A stretch of DNA of 64,000 nucleotides from Bacillus zhangzhouensis (GCF_000715205.1 NZ_JOTP01000007.1:62001-126000); one strand, 5' to 3'; positions 39,799 to 48,628 are shown, counted from the stretch's first letter. Program-made: numbers and translations. The notes: generated by a model not told the origin, from the sequence alone.

Positions 39799-40572
39799 AT
39801 GGATGGAAATGCATTTCAGCACAAGCTGAAAGTCGTGCAGGCAGGTGGTCGGCCGATGGTTTGTACTCCATTAATAGGGCAAACAAAGGAAGAACTGCTT
39901 CATGAACTAGAGGTGTTAGCCGAGAAGAGACCAGATGTGATTGAGTGGCGGGCGGACTTTTTTACGAACCTCCATGATAAGGAACAAGTATTAGAGACCC
40001 TTCATTGGCTGAAAGACAAGGCACAGGGAATTCCAATTTTGTTCACCATTCGTTCTGAAAAGGAAGGTGGCGAAGCAATATCGCTTTCAGCGGAAGAAAA
40101 GGTGACGCTGCTTGAAACGATATGTGCCACTCAGCTTGTGGAGGCCATTGATTATGAATTGATGCATGATGTGACATATATGCAGAAAGTCAGTCAAGCG
40201 GCCAAAAAGAATGGGGTGACCTTGATTGTCTCTTATCATGATTTTGACAGTACGCCTGAAATCACTCGTCTCGAGCAAATATTCGCTAATGCGGAATCGG
40301 TTGGCGCTGACATTGCAAAGATAGCTGTGATGCCGCATTCATATGAGGATGCATTAAAGCTGCTCTTTGCAACCAATAATGCCAAAAATCAATTGAAGGT
40401 GCCTCTCATCTCAATGGCAATGGGAGAGTATGGAACTTTTACAAGAATGATTGGCGGACTTTTTGGGTCAGTGATGACCTTTGCCGTGGGGAAGGAAAGC
40501 TCAGCCCCTGGTCAAGTCGCAATACAAGAGTTGAATACCGTTTTATCTGTTGTGTTTTCAAAGAATGAGTGA
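39799..40572 (+). CDS. aroD: Type I 3-dehydroquinate dehydratase
   Basis: A 257-residue class I dehydroquinase with the Schiff-base Lys174 (DIAKIAVM), catalytic His147 (SYHDF) and Glu49 (IEWRAD), all conserved. It dehydrates 3-dehydroquinate to 3-dehydroshikimate. Its place in a catabolic operon with an MFS carrier suggests use of imported quinate-like compounds, or a related hydroxy-acid dehydration; a biosynthetic role cannot be excluded. ATG 39799 follows AAGGGGGAAGC. It sits 13 bases after the dehydrogenase gene. Confidence 0.88.
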   Translation: MDGNAFQHKLKVVQAGGRPMVCTPLIGQTKEELLHELEVLAEKRPDVIEWRADFFTNLHDKEQVLETLHWLKDKAQGIPILFTIRSEKEGGEAISLSAEEKVTLLETICATQLVEAIDYELMHDVTYMQKVSQAAKKNGVTLIVSYHDFDSTPEITRLEQIFANAESVGADIAKIAVMPHSYEDALKLLFATNNAKNQLKVPLISMAMGEYGTFTRMIGGLFGSVMTFAVGKESSAPGQVAIQELNTVLSVVFSKNE

Positions 40573-40610
40573 GTATTAGAGTCATAGCGGCACCAAGAGA
40601 GGAGAGAAAT

Positions 40611-42371
40611 ATGAAAAAGAATATATCATCACAGGTCATTCAGTATTTAGAAAGCCGGGGAGTCGAGCATATTTTTGGCCTCTGTGGTCATACGAATATT
40701 GCTTTTCTATCAGCGCTTGAAAAAAGCAGTATCAAATTTGTGAATGTGAGACATGAACAGATTGCTGCACACGCGGCAGATGGATATGCAAGAGCGAAGA
40801 AACAGACATCTGTTGTTCTCAGTCACTTAGGACCGGGACTAACGAATGCGGCAACAGGAGTGGCGAATGCAGCACTTGATTCCATTCCAATGGTTGTTAT
40901 TGCAGGAGATGTCCCAAGTCATTACTACGGAAAGCACCCACACCAAGAAATTAATCTTCATTCCGATGCTTCTCAATATGAAATTTATCGACCGTTTGTG
41001 AAAAGAGCATGGCGTGTCGACATTCCAGAGTTATTCCCAGAGATTTTGTCAAAAGCATTTCAGTTAGCCGAAAGCGGTCGTCCTGGACCAGTACTCATTT
41101 CAGTTCCGATGGATGTGTTTTCAAAGGATTTAGATGTATCTCTATTTAAACAGATTGAACATCATACACACACAATAGAGAAACCATCTATTGATGATCA
41201 TACGGCAAATCGTATCATGGACCGATTACTACAGGCTGAAAAACCACTTTTATATGTAGGAGGAGGCATTTTACTAGCCGATGCCGCAGAGGAATTAAAG
41301 GCATTCTCTGAGCATCTCAGTATCCCTGTTGCCCATTCCTTAATGGGGAAAGGAGCGATGCCGGATGATCACTCAATGACCCTTGGAATGACCGGATTTT
41401 GGGGCACAAAGTTCATCAACGATCAGTGTAAAGAGGCGGACTACATTGTCGCCTTAGGAACACGTTTTGCTGAAGCGGATGCAAGTTCTTGGGAATCGGA
41501 ATATACATTTAACTTCTCAACAACCAAGCTGATCCATATCGACATTGACCCGAATGAAATTGGACGGAACTATCCAGTAGAAATTGGAGCTGTAGCTGAT
41601 CTAAAGCAGGCGTTAACCGTGCTGAACCGTGTGGCGAGAGAAAGACTGCCAGAAGGTTTGGATCGACCTGAATTGAAAAAAGACATTGCTGCATATCGTG
41701 AGGAATTTCGCGAGAGCAATTTGACGAATATTCAAGATGAATCCTTCCCGATGAAGCCGCAGCGTATTTTGCAGGAAGTACGTGAAGTATTGCCTGCAGA
41801 TGCTTTTATTACAACCGATGTTGGCTGGAATAAAAATGGAGTAGGACAGCAATTCCCTGTGTATACACCAGGTACGATATTAACACCAGGTGGGTTTGCG
41901 ACGATGGGATTCGGAGCACCCGCAGCACTTGGAGCAAAGGTTGCACAGCCTGATCGTGTCGTTGTGTCACTTGTTGGAGATGGCGGGTTTGGTCAAAACC
42001 CATCTGTTCTGGCAACAGCCGTGGAAGAAAACATACCTGTCGTGTGGATTGTGATGAATAACAGTGCGTTTGGGACGATTGCTGGCTTACAAATGGCACA
42101 TTATGAGACGACGTATGGCACGGTCTTTAGAAAAGATGGTGAGAGCTATTCTCCTGACTTCGCCGCCATTGCTAGAGGTTATGGAATGAAAGGGATAAAA
42201 ATCACCCGAGCTGCTGAATTCAAAGAGGCATTAGCCGAAGCGATCTCATCTCAAGAGCCGTGTGTGATAGATGTGGCAATGAAAAATGATCCTGTGCCTA
42301 CCGATGGTCACTGGAATATTAATGATATTTATTCACCAAATACAAAACGCTCACATGTCAGTGTGAATTAA
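40611..42371 (+). CDS. Thiamine diphosphate-dependent enzyme (acetolactate synthase-like)
   Basis: A 586-residue three-domain ThDP enzyme. The N-terminal Pyr domain has the cofactor-activating Glu49 (VRHEQIAAHAADGYAR) and SHLGPGLTNAATG. The C-terminal PP domain has FITTDVGWN, GFATMGFGAPAALGAK and VSLVGDGGFGQN with the Mg2+/diphosphate motif GDGG...N. It decarboxylates or ligates a 2-oxoacid; it could act on the oxoacid made by the lyase. The precise subtype (carboligase, hydrolase or decarboxylase) is not evident. ATG 40611 follows GAGGAGAG; an in-frame GTG at 40569 overlaps aroD without a site. Confidence 0.82.
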   Translation: MKKNISSQVIQYLESRGVEHIFGLCGHTNIAFLSALEKSSIKFVNVRHEQIAAHAADGYARAKKQTSVVLSHLGPGLTNAATGVANAALDSIPMVVIAGDVPSHYYGKHPHQEINLHSDASQYEIYRPFVKRAWRVDIPELFPEILSKAFQLAESGRPGPVLISVPMDVFSKDLDVSLFKQIEHHTHTIEKPSIDDHTANRIMDRLLQAEKPLLYVGGGILLADAAEELKAFSEHLSIPVAHSLMGKGAMPDDHSMTLGMTGFWGTKFINDQCKEADYIVALGTRFAEADASSWESEYTFNFSTTKLIHIDIDPNEIGRNYPVEIGAVADLKQALTVLNRVARERLPEGLDRPELKKDIAAYREEFRESNLTNIQDESFPMKPQRILQEVREVLPADAFITTDVGWNKNGVGQQFPVYTPGTILTPGGFATMGFGAPAALGAKVAQPDRVVVSLVGDGGFGQNPSVLATAVEENIPVVWIVMNNSAFGTIAGLQMAHYETTYGTVFRKDGESYSPDFAAIARGYGMKGIKITRAAEFKEALAEAISSQEPCVIDVAMKNDPVPTDGHWNINDIYSPNTKRSHVSVN

Positions 42372-42390
42372 AAAATAGGAGGAATTATCA

Positions 42391-42771
42391 ATGAAAATTA
42401 AAGTATTGAATCCGTTTAAAGATGGGCATCCATTATGGTTAGGTTTAGATCATCCTGAAGAGCAAATGGTTCGAAAAGTATTTCAAACCATTACACCAGA
42501 TACGGTTGGATCGGAGCATATGATGGCAGGTCTCACCATTTTTGAGCCGGGGGAAGCAAGCTCTGTTCACAATCACCCAGGTTCAGAGGAGTTTGATTAT
42601 GTGATTAGGGGATCTGGCGAGGTCATTTGTGATGGAGAAAGACAGTCCTTTAAACAAAATGACTTTATGTTTATTCCAGATGGTGTCTCGCATCAGCATG
42701 TGAATACAGGGGACGAACCTTTATGGCTCATTTGGCTGTATACACCACAAGGACAGCTGCCGAAGGATTAA
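42391..42771 (+). CDS. Cupin-domain protein
   Basis: A 126-residue single-domain cupin. Metal ligands are seen in SVHNHPGSEEFDYV (His, His, Glu around 50-60) and the second motif DGVSHQHVN near 97 (His). Such proteins may be isomerases, dioxygenases, decarboxylases or sugar-acid binding proteins. It sits 19 bases after the ThDP enzyme with AGGAGG before ATG 42391. No specific reaction can be assigned. Confidence 0.78.
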   Translation: MKIKVLNPFKDGHPLWLGLDHPEEQMVRKVFQTITPDTVGSEHMMAGLTIFEPGEASSVHNHPGSEEFDYVIRGSGEVICDGERQSFKQNDFMFIPDGVSHQHVNTGDEPLWLIWLYTPQGQLPKD

Positions 42772-42835
42772 GAATCACCCGCTGTATATCTTGGGCAAAA
42801 AAGCTCAATTCAAGGAGTTTGACGTCCCAATGAAA

Positions 42836-42877
42836 GAAGACAAAGGGCTAAAACGGGAATCATTTTAGCCCTTTATC
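42836..42877 (+). repeat. Structured repeat, copy C (terminal hairpin only)
   Basis: GACAAAGGGCTAAAA (from 42839) faces TTTTAGCCCTTTATC, ending near 42877. This is the terminal hairpin of copies A and B with three changed bases. It lies inside the operon between the cupin and CoA-transferase genes and may attenuate or process the transcript. Confidence 0.7.
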
Positions 42878-42901
42878 ACATGAATGAAAGGAAGTCTTGC
42901 A

Positions 42902-44104
42902 ATGAATAAGAATACGCCGCTTGAAGGAATCAAAATATTAGACGTCTCTACGATGATAGCTGCACCCTATGGCGCAGTTCTTCTAGGGGATTTTGGTGCG
43001 GAAGTCATCAAGGTCGAAATTCCTGGAAAAGGGGATACGCTGCGGCATGTTGGTCCTTTTGCGGATGGTGAACCGCTAAGATGGTCAGGGCTCTCAAGGA
43101 ACAAAAAATCCCTCACACTTGATCTTCACAAAGAAGAAGCGAAAGACATTTTTAAAAAGCTTGCAGGACAGGTCGATTTAATTATTGAGAATTTTCGTCC
43201 AGGAACACTTGAGAAATGGGACGTTGGGTACGATGTATTAAAGGAAATCAACCCTCGTTTAATTATGATTCGTGTATCGGGCTATGGGCAGACAGGTCCG
43301 TTTAAGGACAAGGCGGGGTTTGGAACCCCTGCGACGGCGTTTAGTGGCTTTACGTATCTTCAAGGGTTTCCAGATCGTCATCCAGTCAGTCCGTCCTTTT
43401 CACTGACAGATTATATTGCGGGCATCTATGTGGCGTTTGCTGCTGTGACAGCCATGTATTATCGGGACACACATCCAGAAGGTACGGGGCAAATGGTGGA
43501 TCTAGCACTCTATGAATCTGTGTTTCGTATGCTGGAGTTTTTGGTTGCAGAATATGACAAGCTTGGTAAGGTACGCGAGCGTTCACCGGGGCTAAGCGGT
43601 CATTCGAGTCCTGCTGGCACTTACGAAACAAAGGATGGACATTATCTAGTCCTTGTGACGAGTACAGATTCGACCTTTAATCGATTGGCAGAGGCAATGA
43701 ATCGATTAGATTTACTAGAAAACGAAAAATTCTCGGTGAATGCAGCTAGGCTGAAGCATAACGACGAAATGGATACCATCGTCTCTCAGTGGATTGCATC
43801 CAAATCAAGGGATGAAGTATTGGACATTTTAGATACTCACGGCGTACCTGTGAGTCCAATCCTCAGCATTCGGGATATCTTTGAACATCCGCAATTCAAA
43901 GCACGAGAGAATATCGTCGAGGTTCATCATCCTCGTCTTGGAAAAGTGAAAGTCCCTGGCATCATTCCGAAGTTTGAAAAAACACCAGGGAGTATCCGCC
44001 ATATTGCGCCTGATTTAGGTGAACATAATTATGAGATTTTAACGAACATGCTCGGACTGACAGAAGAAGAGTGCAAGCAGTTAGAAGACAAAGGGGTTAT
44101 TTAA
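42902..44104 (+). CDS. Class III CoA-transferase (CaiB/BaiF family)
   Basis: A 400-residue family III CoA-transferase. Seen: APYGAVLLGDFGAEVIKVE at the N-terminus, LIIENFRPGTLEK near 93-105, the catalytic Asp170 in SLTDYIAG (it forms the CoA-acyl anhydride) and SGHSSPAGTY near 225. Relatives transfer CoA from succinyl-, formyl- or butyrobetainyl-CoA to acids; one group acts on citramalate. In this operon it is a good candidate to activate the acid that the citryl-CoA-lyase-like enzyme cleaves. ATG 42902 follows GAAAGGAAG. Confidence 0.85.
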   Translation: MNKNTPLEGIKILDVSTMIAAPYGAVLLGDFGAEVIKVEIPGKGDTLRHVGPFADGEPLRWSGLSRNKKSLTLDLHKEEAKDIFKKLAGQVDLIIENFRPGTLEKWDVGYDVLKEINPRLIMIRVSGYGQTGPFKDKAGFGTPATAFSGFTYLQGFPDRHPVSPSFSLTDYIAGIYVAFAAVTAMYYRDTHPEGTGQMVDLALYESVFRMLEFLVAEYDKLGKVRERSPGLSGHSSPAGTYETKDGHYLVLVTSTDSTFNRLAEAMNRLDLLENEKFSVNAARLKHNDEMDTIVSQWIASKSRDEVLDILDTHGVPVSPILSIRDIFEHPQFKARENIVEVHHPRLGKVKVPGIIPKFEKTPGSIRHIAPDLGEHNYEILTNMLGLTEEECKQLEDKGVI

Positions 44105-44150
44105 GGACGCTCAACCGACCCGCACGGTGCGGAAACAAAGGAGGATGGTT

Positions 44151-45464
44151 ATGAAAGTGCATTCAGAACTGAAGGGGAATGAACTGCAGCCCACTTATAT
44201 GAAACCAACGAAAGCCCGTTTTGGTATATTGATTCTGTTGTTTTTTATTACTGCCATTAATTATATTGATAGAGCCAGTGTGTCAATTGTTGCACCAGCT
44301 ATTCAATCTTCCCTGCAATTAAATCCTGCATTATTAGGCCTGATTTTTTCGGCGTTTAGCTGGACGTATACAGCCATGCAAATACCAGGCGGATTTATTC
44401 TTGATAAATTCGGATCAAAGGTTACGTATGGTATTTCACTCATTACTTGGTCTATTTTCACTGGTTTACAGGCGTTCGCAAACAGCTTTGCTTTTTTATT
44501 CGGCTGCCGTTTGTTTATTGGAATTACAGAATCTCCAGCATTCCCTGCCAACAACCGCATTGTGACAACGTGGTTCCCTAGAAGAGAGCGGGCTTTTGCT
44601 ACAGGCGTTTACACTGCTGGAGAATATGTTGGCCTAGCTTTTGCAACTCCTCTTCTTTTTTGGATCATGACCACTTTCGATTGGAGAACTGTATTTATCA
44701 CTGCAGGTGCGCTCGGTATTATATTTGCTTTTTTTTGGTATAAGTATTATCACGAACCGAAAGAACATCCGAAAGTCAATGAAGATGAGCTAGAGTTGAT
44801 TCGTCAAGGGGAAGGGCTGACAGTGGCCTCGCAGGAGAAATTGAAATGGGCAGACTTTGCCGCCCTTTTAAAATATCGCAAATTGATTGGGCTCTATATT
44901 GGTCAATTTTCTGTGGCGTCCACACTCTTTTTCTTTTTAACATGGTTTCCTACTTATTTAGCTGAGGCGAAAAATATGGCGTTTCTAAAGGTAGGTTTTG
45001 CAGCTTCTCTTCCATACATTGCGGCATTCTTTGGAGTGCTGATTGGCGGTTATGTGTCCGATTGGCTGCTCAAAAAGGGTGTGTCTGTCAATGTGGCAAG
45101 GAAGCTGCCTGTCGTTGTTGGTTTGCTCCTGACAAGTACCATCGTGTTAGCGAATTTCACGACAAGTATTCCGCTTGTACTGACCATTTTGTCCATTGCT
45201 TCCTTCGCACAAGGGCTGTCAAATATCTCATGGACCATGCTGTCTGAGGTAGCGCCGAAAGAGATGGTAGGCCTTGCTGGCGGTGTGTTTAACTTTTTTG
45301 CTAATTTATCTGGGATCATCACACCGCTGATCATCGGTTTGATCGTATCCGTGACAGGCTCGTATAACGGAGGTATTTTATTTGTCAGCCTTGTCGCATT
45401 AGGCGGGGCGTTATCCTACATATTCATCGTAGGTAAAATTGAACGCATCCAATTAAAACCATAG
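44151..45464 (+). CDS. MFS transporter, anion:cation symporter type
   Basis: A 437-residue major facilitator with 12 helices. The opening FFITAINYIDRASVSIVAPAI and the helix 2-3 loop GGFILDKFGSKV are typical of the ACS subfamily that imports galactonate, glucarate, tartrate or aromatic acids. It is the final gene of the operon, and its substrate is presumably the pathway's organic acid. ATG 44151 is chosen: AAAGGAGG lies 7 bases upstream; an in-frame start at 44127 has none. It is followed by repeat copy B. Confidence 0.85.
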   Translation: MKVHSELKGNELQPTYMKPTKARFGILILLFFITAINYIDRASVSIVAPAIQSSLQLNPALLGLIFSAFSWTYTAMQIPGGFILDKFGSKVTYGISLITWSIFTGLQAFANSFAFLFGCRLFIGITESPAFPANNRIVTTWFPRRERAFATGVYTAGEYVGLAFATPLLFWIMTTFDWRTVFITAGALGIIFAFFWYKYYHEPKEHPKVNEDELELIRQGEGLTVASQEKLKWADFAALLKYRKLIGLYIGQFSVASTLFFFLTWFPTYLAEAKNMAFLKVGFAASLPYIAAFFGVLIGGYVSDWLLKKGVSVNVARKLPVVVGLLLTSTIVLANFTTSIPLVLTILSIASFAQGLSNISWTMLSEVAPKEMVGLAGGVFNFFANLSGIITPLIIGLIVSVTGSYNGGILFVSLVALGGALSYIFIVGKIERIQLKP

Positions 45465-45470
45465 AGTGAA

Positions 45471-45676
45471 AGAGAGCTCATCTCAGTGATGAGCTCTCAG
45501 CGTATAGACAAACCTTCGCATTCGTTGTCAGGTCTGCTCTCCGGTACTCGTCCTACCTAGACGTCAAGGGTTTTCATATCACGCTTAAAAAAAGAAGACA
45601 AAGGGCTAAAATAAAGATCATTTTAGCCCTTTGTCAACAATCTGGGAGCTCATCCCAAGATGATGAGCTCTTTTTA
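45471..45676. repeat. Structured repeat nested in duplicated terminator, copy B
   Basis: Left hairpin: GAGAGCTCATC with GATGAGCTCTC (45472-45498). The core resembles copy A (AGCGTATAGACAAACC, later TATCACGCTTA). The terminal hairpin GACAAAGGGCTAAAAT/ATTTTAGCCCTTTGTC (45597-45635) is identical to copy A. Right: the local hairpin again (GAGCTCATC with GATGAGCTC, 45646-45670) plus TTTTT, the working terminator for the operon and probably for the convergent gene. Confidence 0.8.
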
Positions 45677-47035
45677 TTATGAATAAAAGATGACGGTGAT
45701 AACCGTTGCACATATGATTCCCATACTGATGTAAAAGCCAGCAAACCATATATTCCAGCGAGTGATACGGTAAGGATTGACCTTCATCAAATCTGCTAAT
45801 AGTGAGACGGAAACATTAAATGGACTAAACATGACAGTCGATGTTCCAGCTGTAATGAGCATGATCGCTATTGGAAGTGCAGGCAGCTCATGAATGACAG
45901 GCGTCAACATGCTCACTAACAGAGCAAGCGAGACAAGTGGATGGAAGCCGCAAAGAGCAGTGATCAGAAAATACAAGCCAATGACACAATAAACCCATAT
46001 CGCATGGTCTGATATACTGACAATAAATGTTTGAACAGGCTTTAGACTGTTAGTAACGAGCAGCATATCGACAAAGAAACCGGCACTTAAAAATAGACAC
46101 ATATAATTGGAGAGTTGACTCGTGCGCTCCTTCCAATGAGGAACGGACACAGCGACATATTGTTTTCGTTTTTTTATGGTAGACGAGAATAGTAGAGCAA
46201 ATGGAATAATTGCTAACACAACGGCGAATAAATAACCTTTTCCAACCCATACATCAACTAGCGAGACAACTGTGATAAAACTCAGCAGCATCAAAGCAAG
46301 CTGAAGGGTTTTTCGCTTAATTCTCTTCGGATTGGTGCTTGTATTCTCTAACTCGATGATATCTGGTAATCGCTTGCTCTGGCGAGAAAATAGGATCCAA
46401 TCCGTCATCAATACAATCAGCATTAAACAAAAGGTAACAGGTGCAATTTGATAATATTTCAGCTTGGTAGCATCAATGGTCACACTCACCAGCACTTCAA
46501 CAGGGCTCCAGCTTAGGCAAAGCGCATAGGACCTTAAGAGATTGCGCGTATAGAGTCGCTGTCTGACATGTTCTTTAAGGGAGTCCAGTGAAGGTTTTAA
46601 AGATGTATATAGTAAGGGAATGGTGGCGATATTTAAAAACATTCCAAGGACATGCGTCACAAATGAGCTCTTTCGATAGAGCTGTTTTGTATTAGTCGTA
46701 TGTAAGGTGAGCAGCTTATTTAATTGTGTATCAAAGTGTCCAACATGTATGAGAGAATGAATAAAAGGCAGCATGAAAAACAGAGCTAGTAAGCCTAGCA
46801 TGGAATGAAAATGGAGAAAAAAAGTGTGCAAAGGCTGACCAGACAAAAAGAATAACATCAAACCAACTGAAAGAAAAACAACGCCTGTTTTCAAATAAAG
46901 CCCATTGGCCTTCTTGAGAGAGATGGTAAGCGAAGCGACAGCTAGTAAACCAACAAAATAGGAGAGAATGGGAGCAGGAAATAGTTGATTGACGATGTAA
47001 AAACTAATCAGAAGCGTATAAATCATCACGTACAT
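45677..47035 (-). CDS. Polytopic membrane protein, probable ion/organic-acid transporter
   Basis: A 452-residue very hydrophobic protein with about 11-12 helices. I do not recognise a specific family; the shape (two halves, with SPFNVSVSLLAD near the C-terminus and SWSPVEVLVSVTID near 190 as discontinuous-helix-like segments) resembles the ion-transporter superfamily of carboxylate carriers. It is divergent from the IclR regulator gene across putative IclR sites, which suggests it serves the same substrate. ATG 47035 is chosen because GGAGGA lies 9 bases upstream; an ATG at 47062 would include that site within the coding region. Confidence 0.65.
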   Translation of the reverse strand: MYVMIYTLLISFYIVNQLFPAPILSYFVGLLAVASLTISLKKANGLYLKTGVVFLSVGLMLFFLSGQPLHTFFLHFHSMLGLLALFFMLPFIHSLIHVGHFDTQLNKLLTLHTTNTKQLYRKSSFVTHVLGMFLNIATIPLLYTSLKPSLDSLKEHVRQRLYTRNLLRSYALCLSWSPVEVLVSVTIDATKLKYYQIAPVTFCLMLIVLMTDWILFSRQSKRLPDIIELENTSTNPKRIKRKTLQLALMLLSFITVVSLVDVWVGKGYLFAVVLAIIPFALLFSSTIKKRKQYVAVSVPHWKERTSQLSNYMCLFLSAGFFVDMLLVTNSLKPVQTFIVSISDHAIWVYCVIGLYFLITALCGFHPLVSLALLVSMLTPVIHELPALPIAIMLITAGTSTVMFSPFNVSVSLLADLMKVNPYRITRWNIWFAGFYISMGIICATVITVIFYS

Positions 47036-47073
47036 CAGAACATCTCCTCCGACAAACAACATTGATTATTTTG

Positions 47074-47110
47074 ATTCCGTCTAATGGAATTTGTTTTCTT
47101 CTAATGGAAC
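47074..47110. promoter_or_regulatory. Tandem IclR-type operators in the transporter-iclR gap
   Basis: ATTCC-GTCTAAT-GGAAT (47074-47090) is followed 20 bases later by a partial copy (47094-47110, TCTAATGGAAC). The first is nearly the reverse complement of the operator upstream of the catabolic operon. The sites lie between the divergent transporter and iclR genes, allowing control of both. Confidence 0.7.
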
Positions 47111-47182
47111 ATTTAAAATGGATTATAGCAAAGTTGGCTGTTCATGTCGATAAGAAATCAAAGGGAAAAGGAGAAAGTGAAC

Positions 47183-47956
47183 ATGGCTGATAAAAAGTCA
47201 AAAGAAGAATCGGGTCTGCGTACCGTTCAGCGGGCTTTGGATATTCTTCATTGTTTTAGCGAAGAACGGCAAGAGTTGACGCTAACGGACATTTCAAAGG
47301 AAATGAATTTAGCAATGTCCACCACGACGAGACTGCTCAAGGCACTTGAAATGAATCATTTTGTGGAGAAGAATCAAGATACACTCAAATATCGACTCGG
47401 TCAAAGGCTTTATCTGCTCGGTTACATTGCTGGGAAATCCATCAAATTGAGGGAACTGGCAAAGCCGCTTATGTACAACCTTCGTGATGAAACAAAGGAA
47501 ACCGTCAATCTGTATGTGCTAGATCATACAAGCCGGGTTTGTATTGAACAAGCTGAAGGACTTCAATCTATTCGACATCTTGTCAAGATCGGTGAGAAGC
47601 TGCCATTATATGCAGGGGCTGGGGGAAAGGTTTTACTTGCCTTCCAAAGCGAAGAATTTCAACAAAAAGTATTCATGTCTGAGGCTGAAAACGTGAAGAA
47701 AGATGACTGGCAAAAGGAATGTGCACATATTCTTAAGACGTATACTGCTTGCAGTATTGATGAACGGGAGGTCGGATCCGCGGCAGTGGCAGCGCCGATC
47801 TTTAACATTCATGGCGAGGTGCAGGCATGTTTATCCATATCTGGTCCAACTCATAGATTTACTGAAGAAGTCATTCCTCAGTTGCAGCAAAAAGTGAAGG
47901 AGCGCGCACAAAAGCTCTCCGAACAGCTCGGTTACGTCGTCAAACACAATTTTTAA
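47183..47956 (+). CDS. IclR family transcriptional regulator
   Basis: A 257-residue IclR-type regulator. The N-terminal winged helix-turn-helix is at about 12-70 (TVQRALDILHCF, LTLTDISKEMNLAMSTTTRLLKAL), and the effector-binding domain follows (LPLYAGAGGKVLLAF, the SIDEREVGSAAVAAPIF signature). These proteins usually repress or activate catabolic operons in response to the substrate. The matched operator pairs suggest it controls both the divergent transporter and the operon at 37.5-45.5 kb. ATG 47183 follows AAAGGAG; an in-frame ATG at 47144 lacks a site. Confidence 0.88.
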   Translation: MADKKSKEESGLRTVQRALDILHCFSEERQELTLTDISKEMNLAMSTTTRLLKALEMNHFVEKNQDTLKYRLGQRLYLLGYIAGKSIKLRELAKPLMYNLRDETKETVNLYVLDHTSRVCIEQAEGLQSIRHLVKIGEKLPLYAGAGGKVLLAFQSEEFQQKVFMSEAENVKKDDWQKECAHILKTYTACSIDEREVGSAAVAAPIFNIHGEVQACLSISGPTHRFTEEVIPQLQQKVKERAQKLSEQLGYVVKHNF

Positions 47957-48041
47957 GAATGCCTATCTTTTCGCAGCCCATTTATCATATAATAGAAACA
48001 TTATGTAGCATTCCTTATCGTAAGGAGGACGTGTCACGAAC

Positions 48042-48599
48042 ATGAAAAACAATAGAGAGATCCCTGTGAGACAGCGAAATATTGTCCTTATTGGCTTTAT
48101 GGGCGTTGGTAAAACAACCATTGGGCAGCTTGTCGCCAAAAAGTTATATAGAGATTTTATTGATGTGGATCAGGAGATTGAGAAAAAGTACAACATGACG
48201 ATTCCAGAAATGTTTCAGCAAAAAGGAGAAGCTTTCTTCAGGCAGGCTGAAAAGGATTATATCGTCGATTTATGTGAACATACACAGCTGAAGATCGTGT
48301 CTCTTGGAGGCGGTGCGTTCAAACAGGAAGAAATCAAACGCGCCTGCTTGAAGCATTGTACGGTTCTGTTCCTCGATCTGTCTTGGGAGAATTGGAAACA
48401 GCGGCTTGATATTTTAATCGAAAACCGCCCTGTTCTCCATAATCGAACGATTGATGAAATGAAAGAGCTGTTTGAAGAACGTCGGGAAATTTATGCCCTT
48501 CATAACTCAAGAGTCGAAACAGATCATCTAGAGGCTGAGGAAGTTGCCAATTATATTGTGGACACACTCAAGCTTGGCTGGGATTTATACTCGAAATAA
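48042..48599 (+). CDS. aroK: Shikimate kinase
   Basis: A 185-residue shikimate kinase, which phosphorylates shikimate in aromatic amino-acid synthesis. The Walker A is GFMGVGKTT at 18-26, the shikimate-site Asp is in FIDVDQEIE near 45-53, the GEAFFRQ Arg is near 65, and SLGGGAF lies near 88-94. It matches B. subtilis AroK (186 residues). ATG 48042 follows AAGGAGG. TATAAT at 47988 is a likely -10. In B. subtilis it lies close to nadE; here about 11 kb of cargo separates them. A decayed copy of its 3' end occurs near 52.8 kb. Confidence 0.94.
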   Translation: MKNNREIPVRQRNIVLIGFMGVGKTTIGQLVAKKLYRDFIDVDQEIEKKYNMTIPEMFQQKGEAFFRQAEKDYIVDLCEHTQLKIVSLGGGAFKQEEIKRACLKHCTVLFLDLSWENWKQRLDILIENRPVLHNRTIDEMKELFEERREIYALHNSRVETDHLEAEEVANYIVDTLKLGWDLYSK

Positions 48600-48628
48600 A
48601 AAGTCTACCGTTTAGGGTGGACTTTTTT
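48598..48628 (+). terminator. Terminator of aroK
   Basis: GTCTACC (48603-48609) and GGTGGAC (48616-48622), extended by A- and T-runs. The same terminator in mutated form follows the aroK remnant at 52.85 kb. Confidence 0.85.

Noticed and set aside
40611-44104. Oxalate degradation (oxalyl-CoA decarboxylase plus formyl-CoA transferase)
   Set aside because: The class III transferase and ThDP enzyme pairing suggested it, but the ThDP protein looks acetolactate-synthase-like and the operon contains a citryl-CoA-type lyase, which oxalate use does not need.
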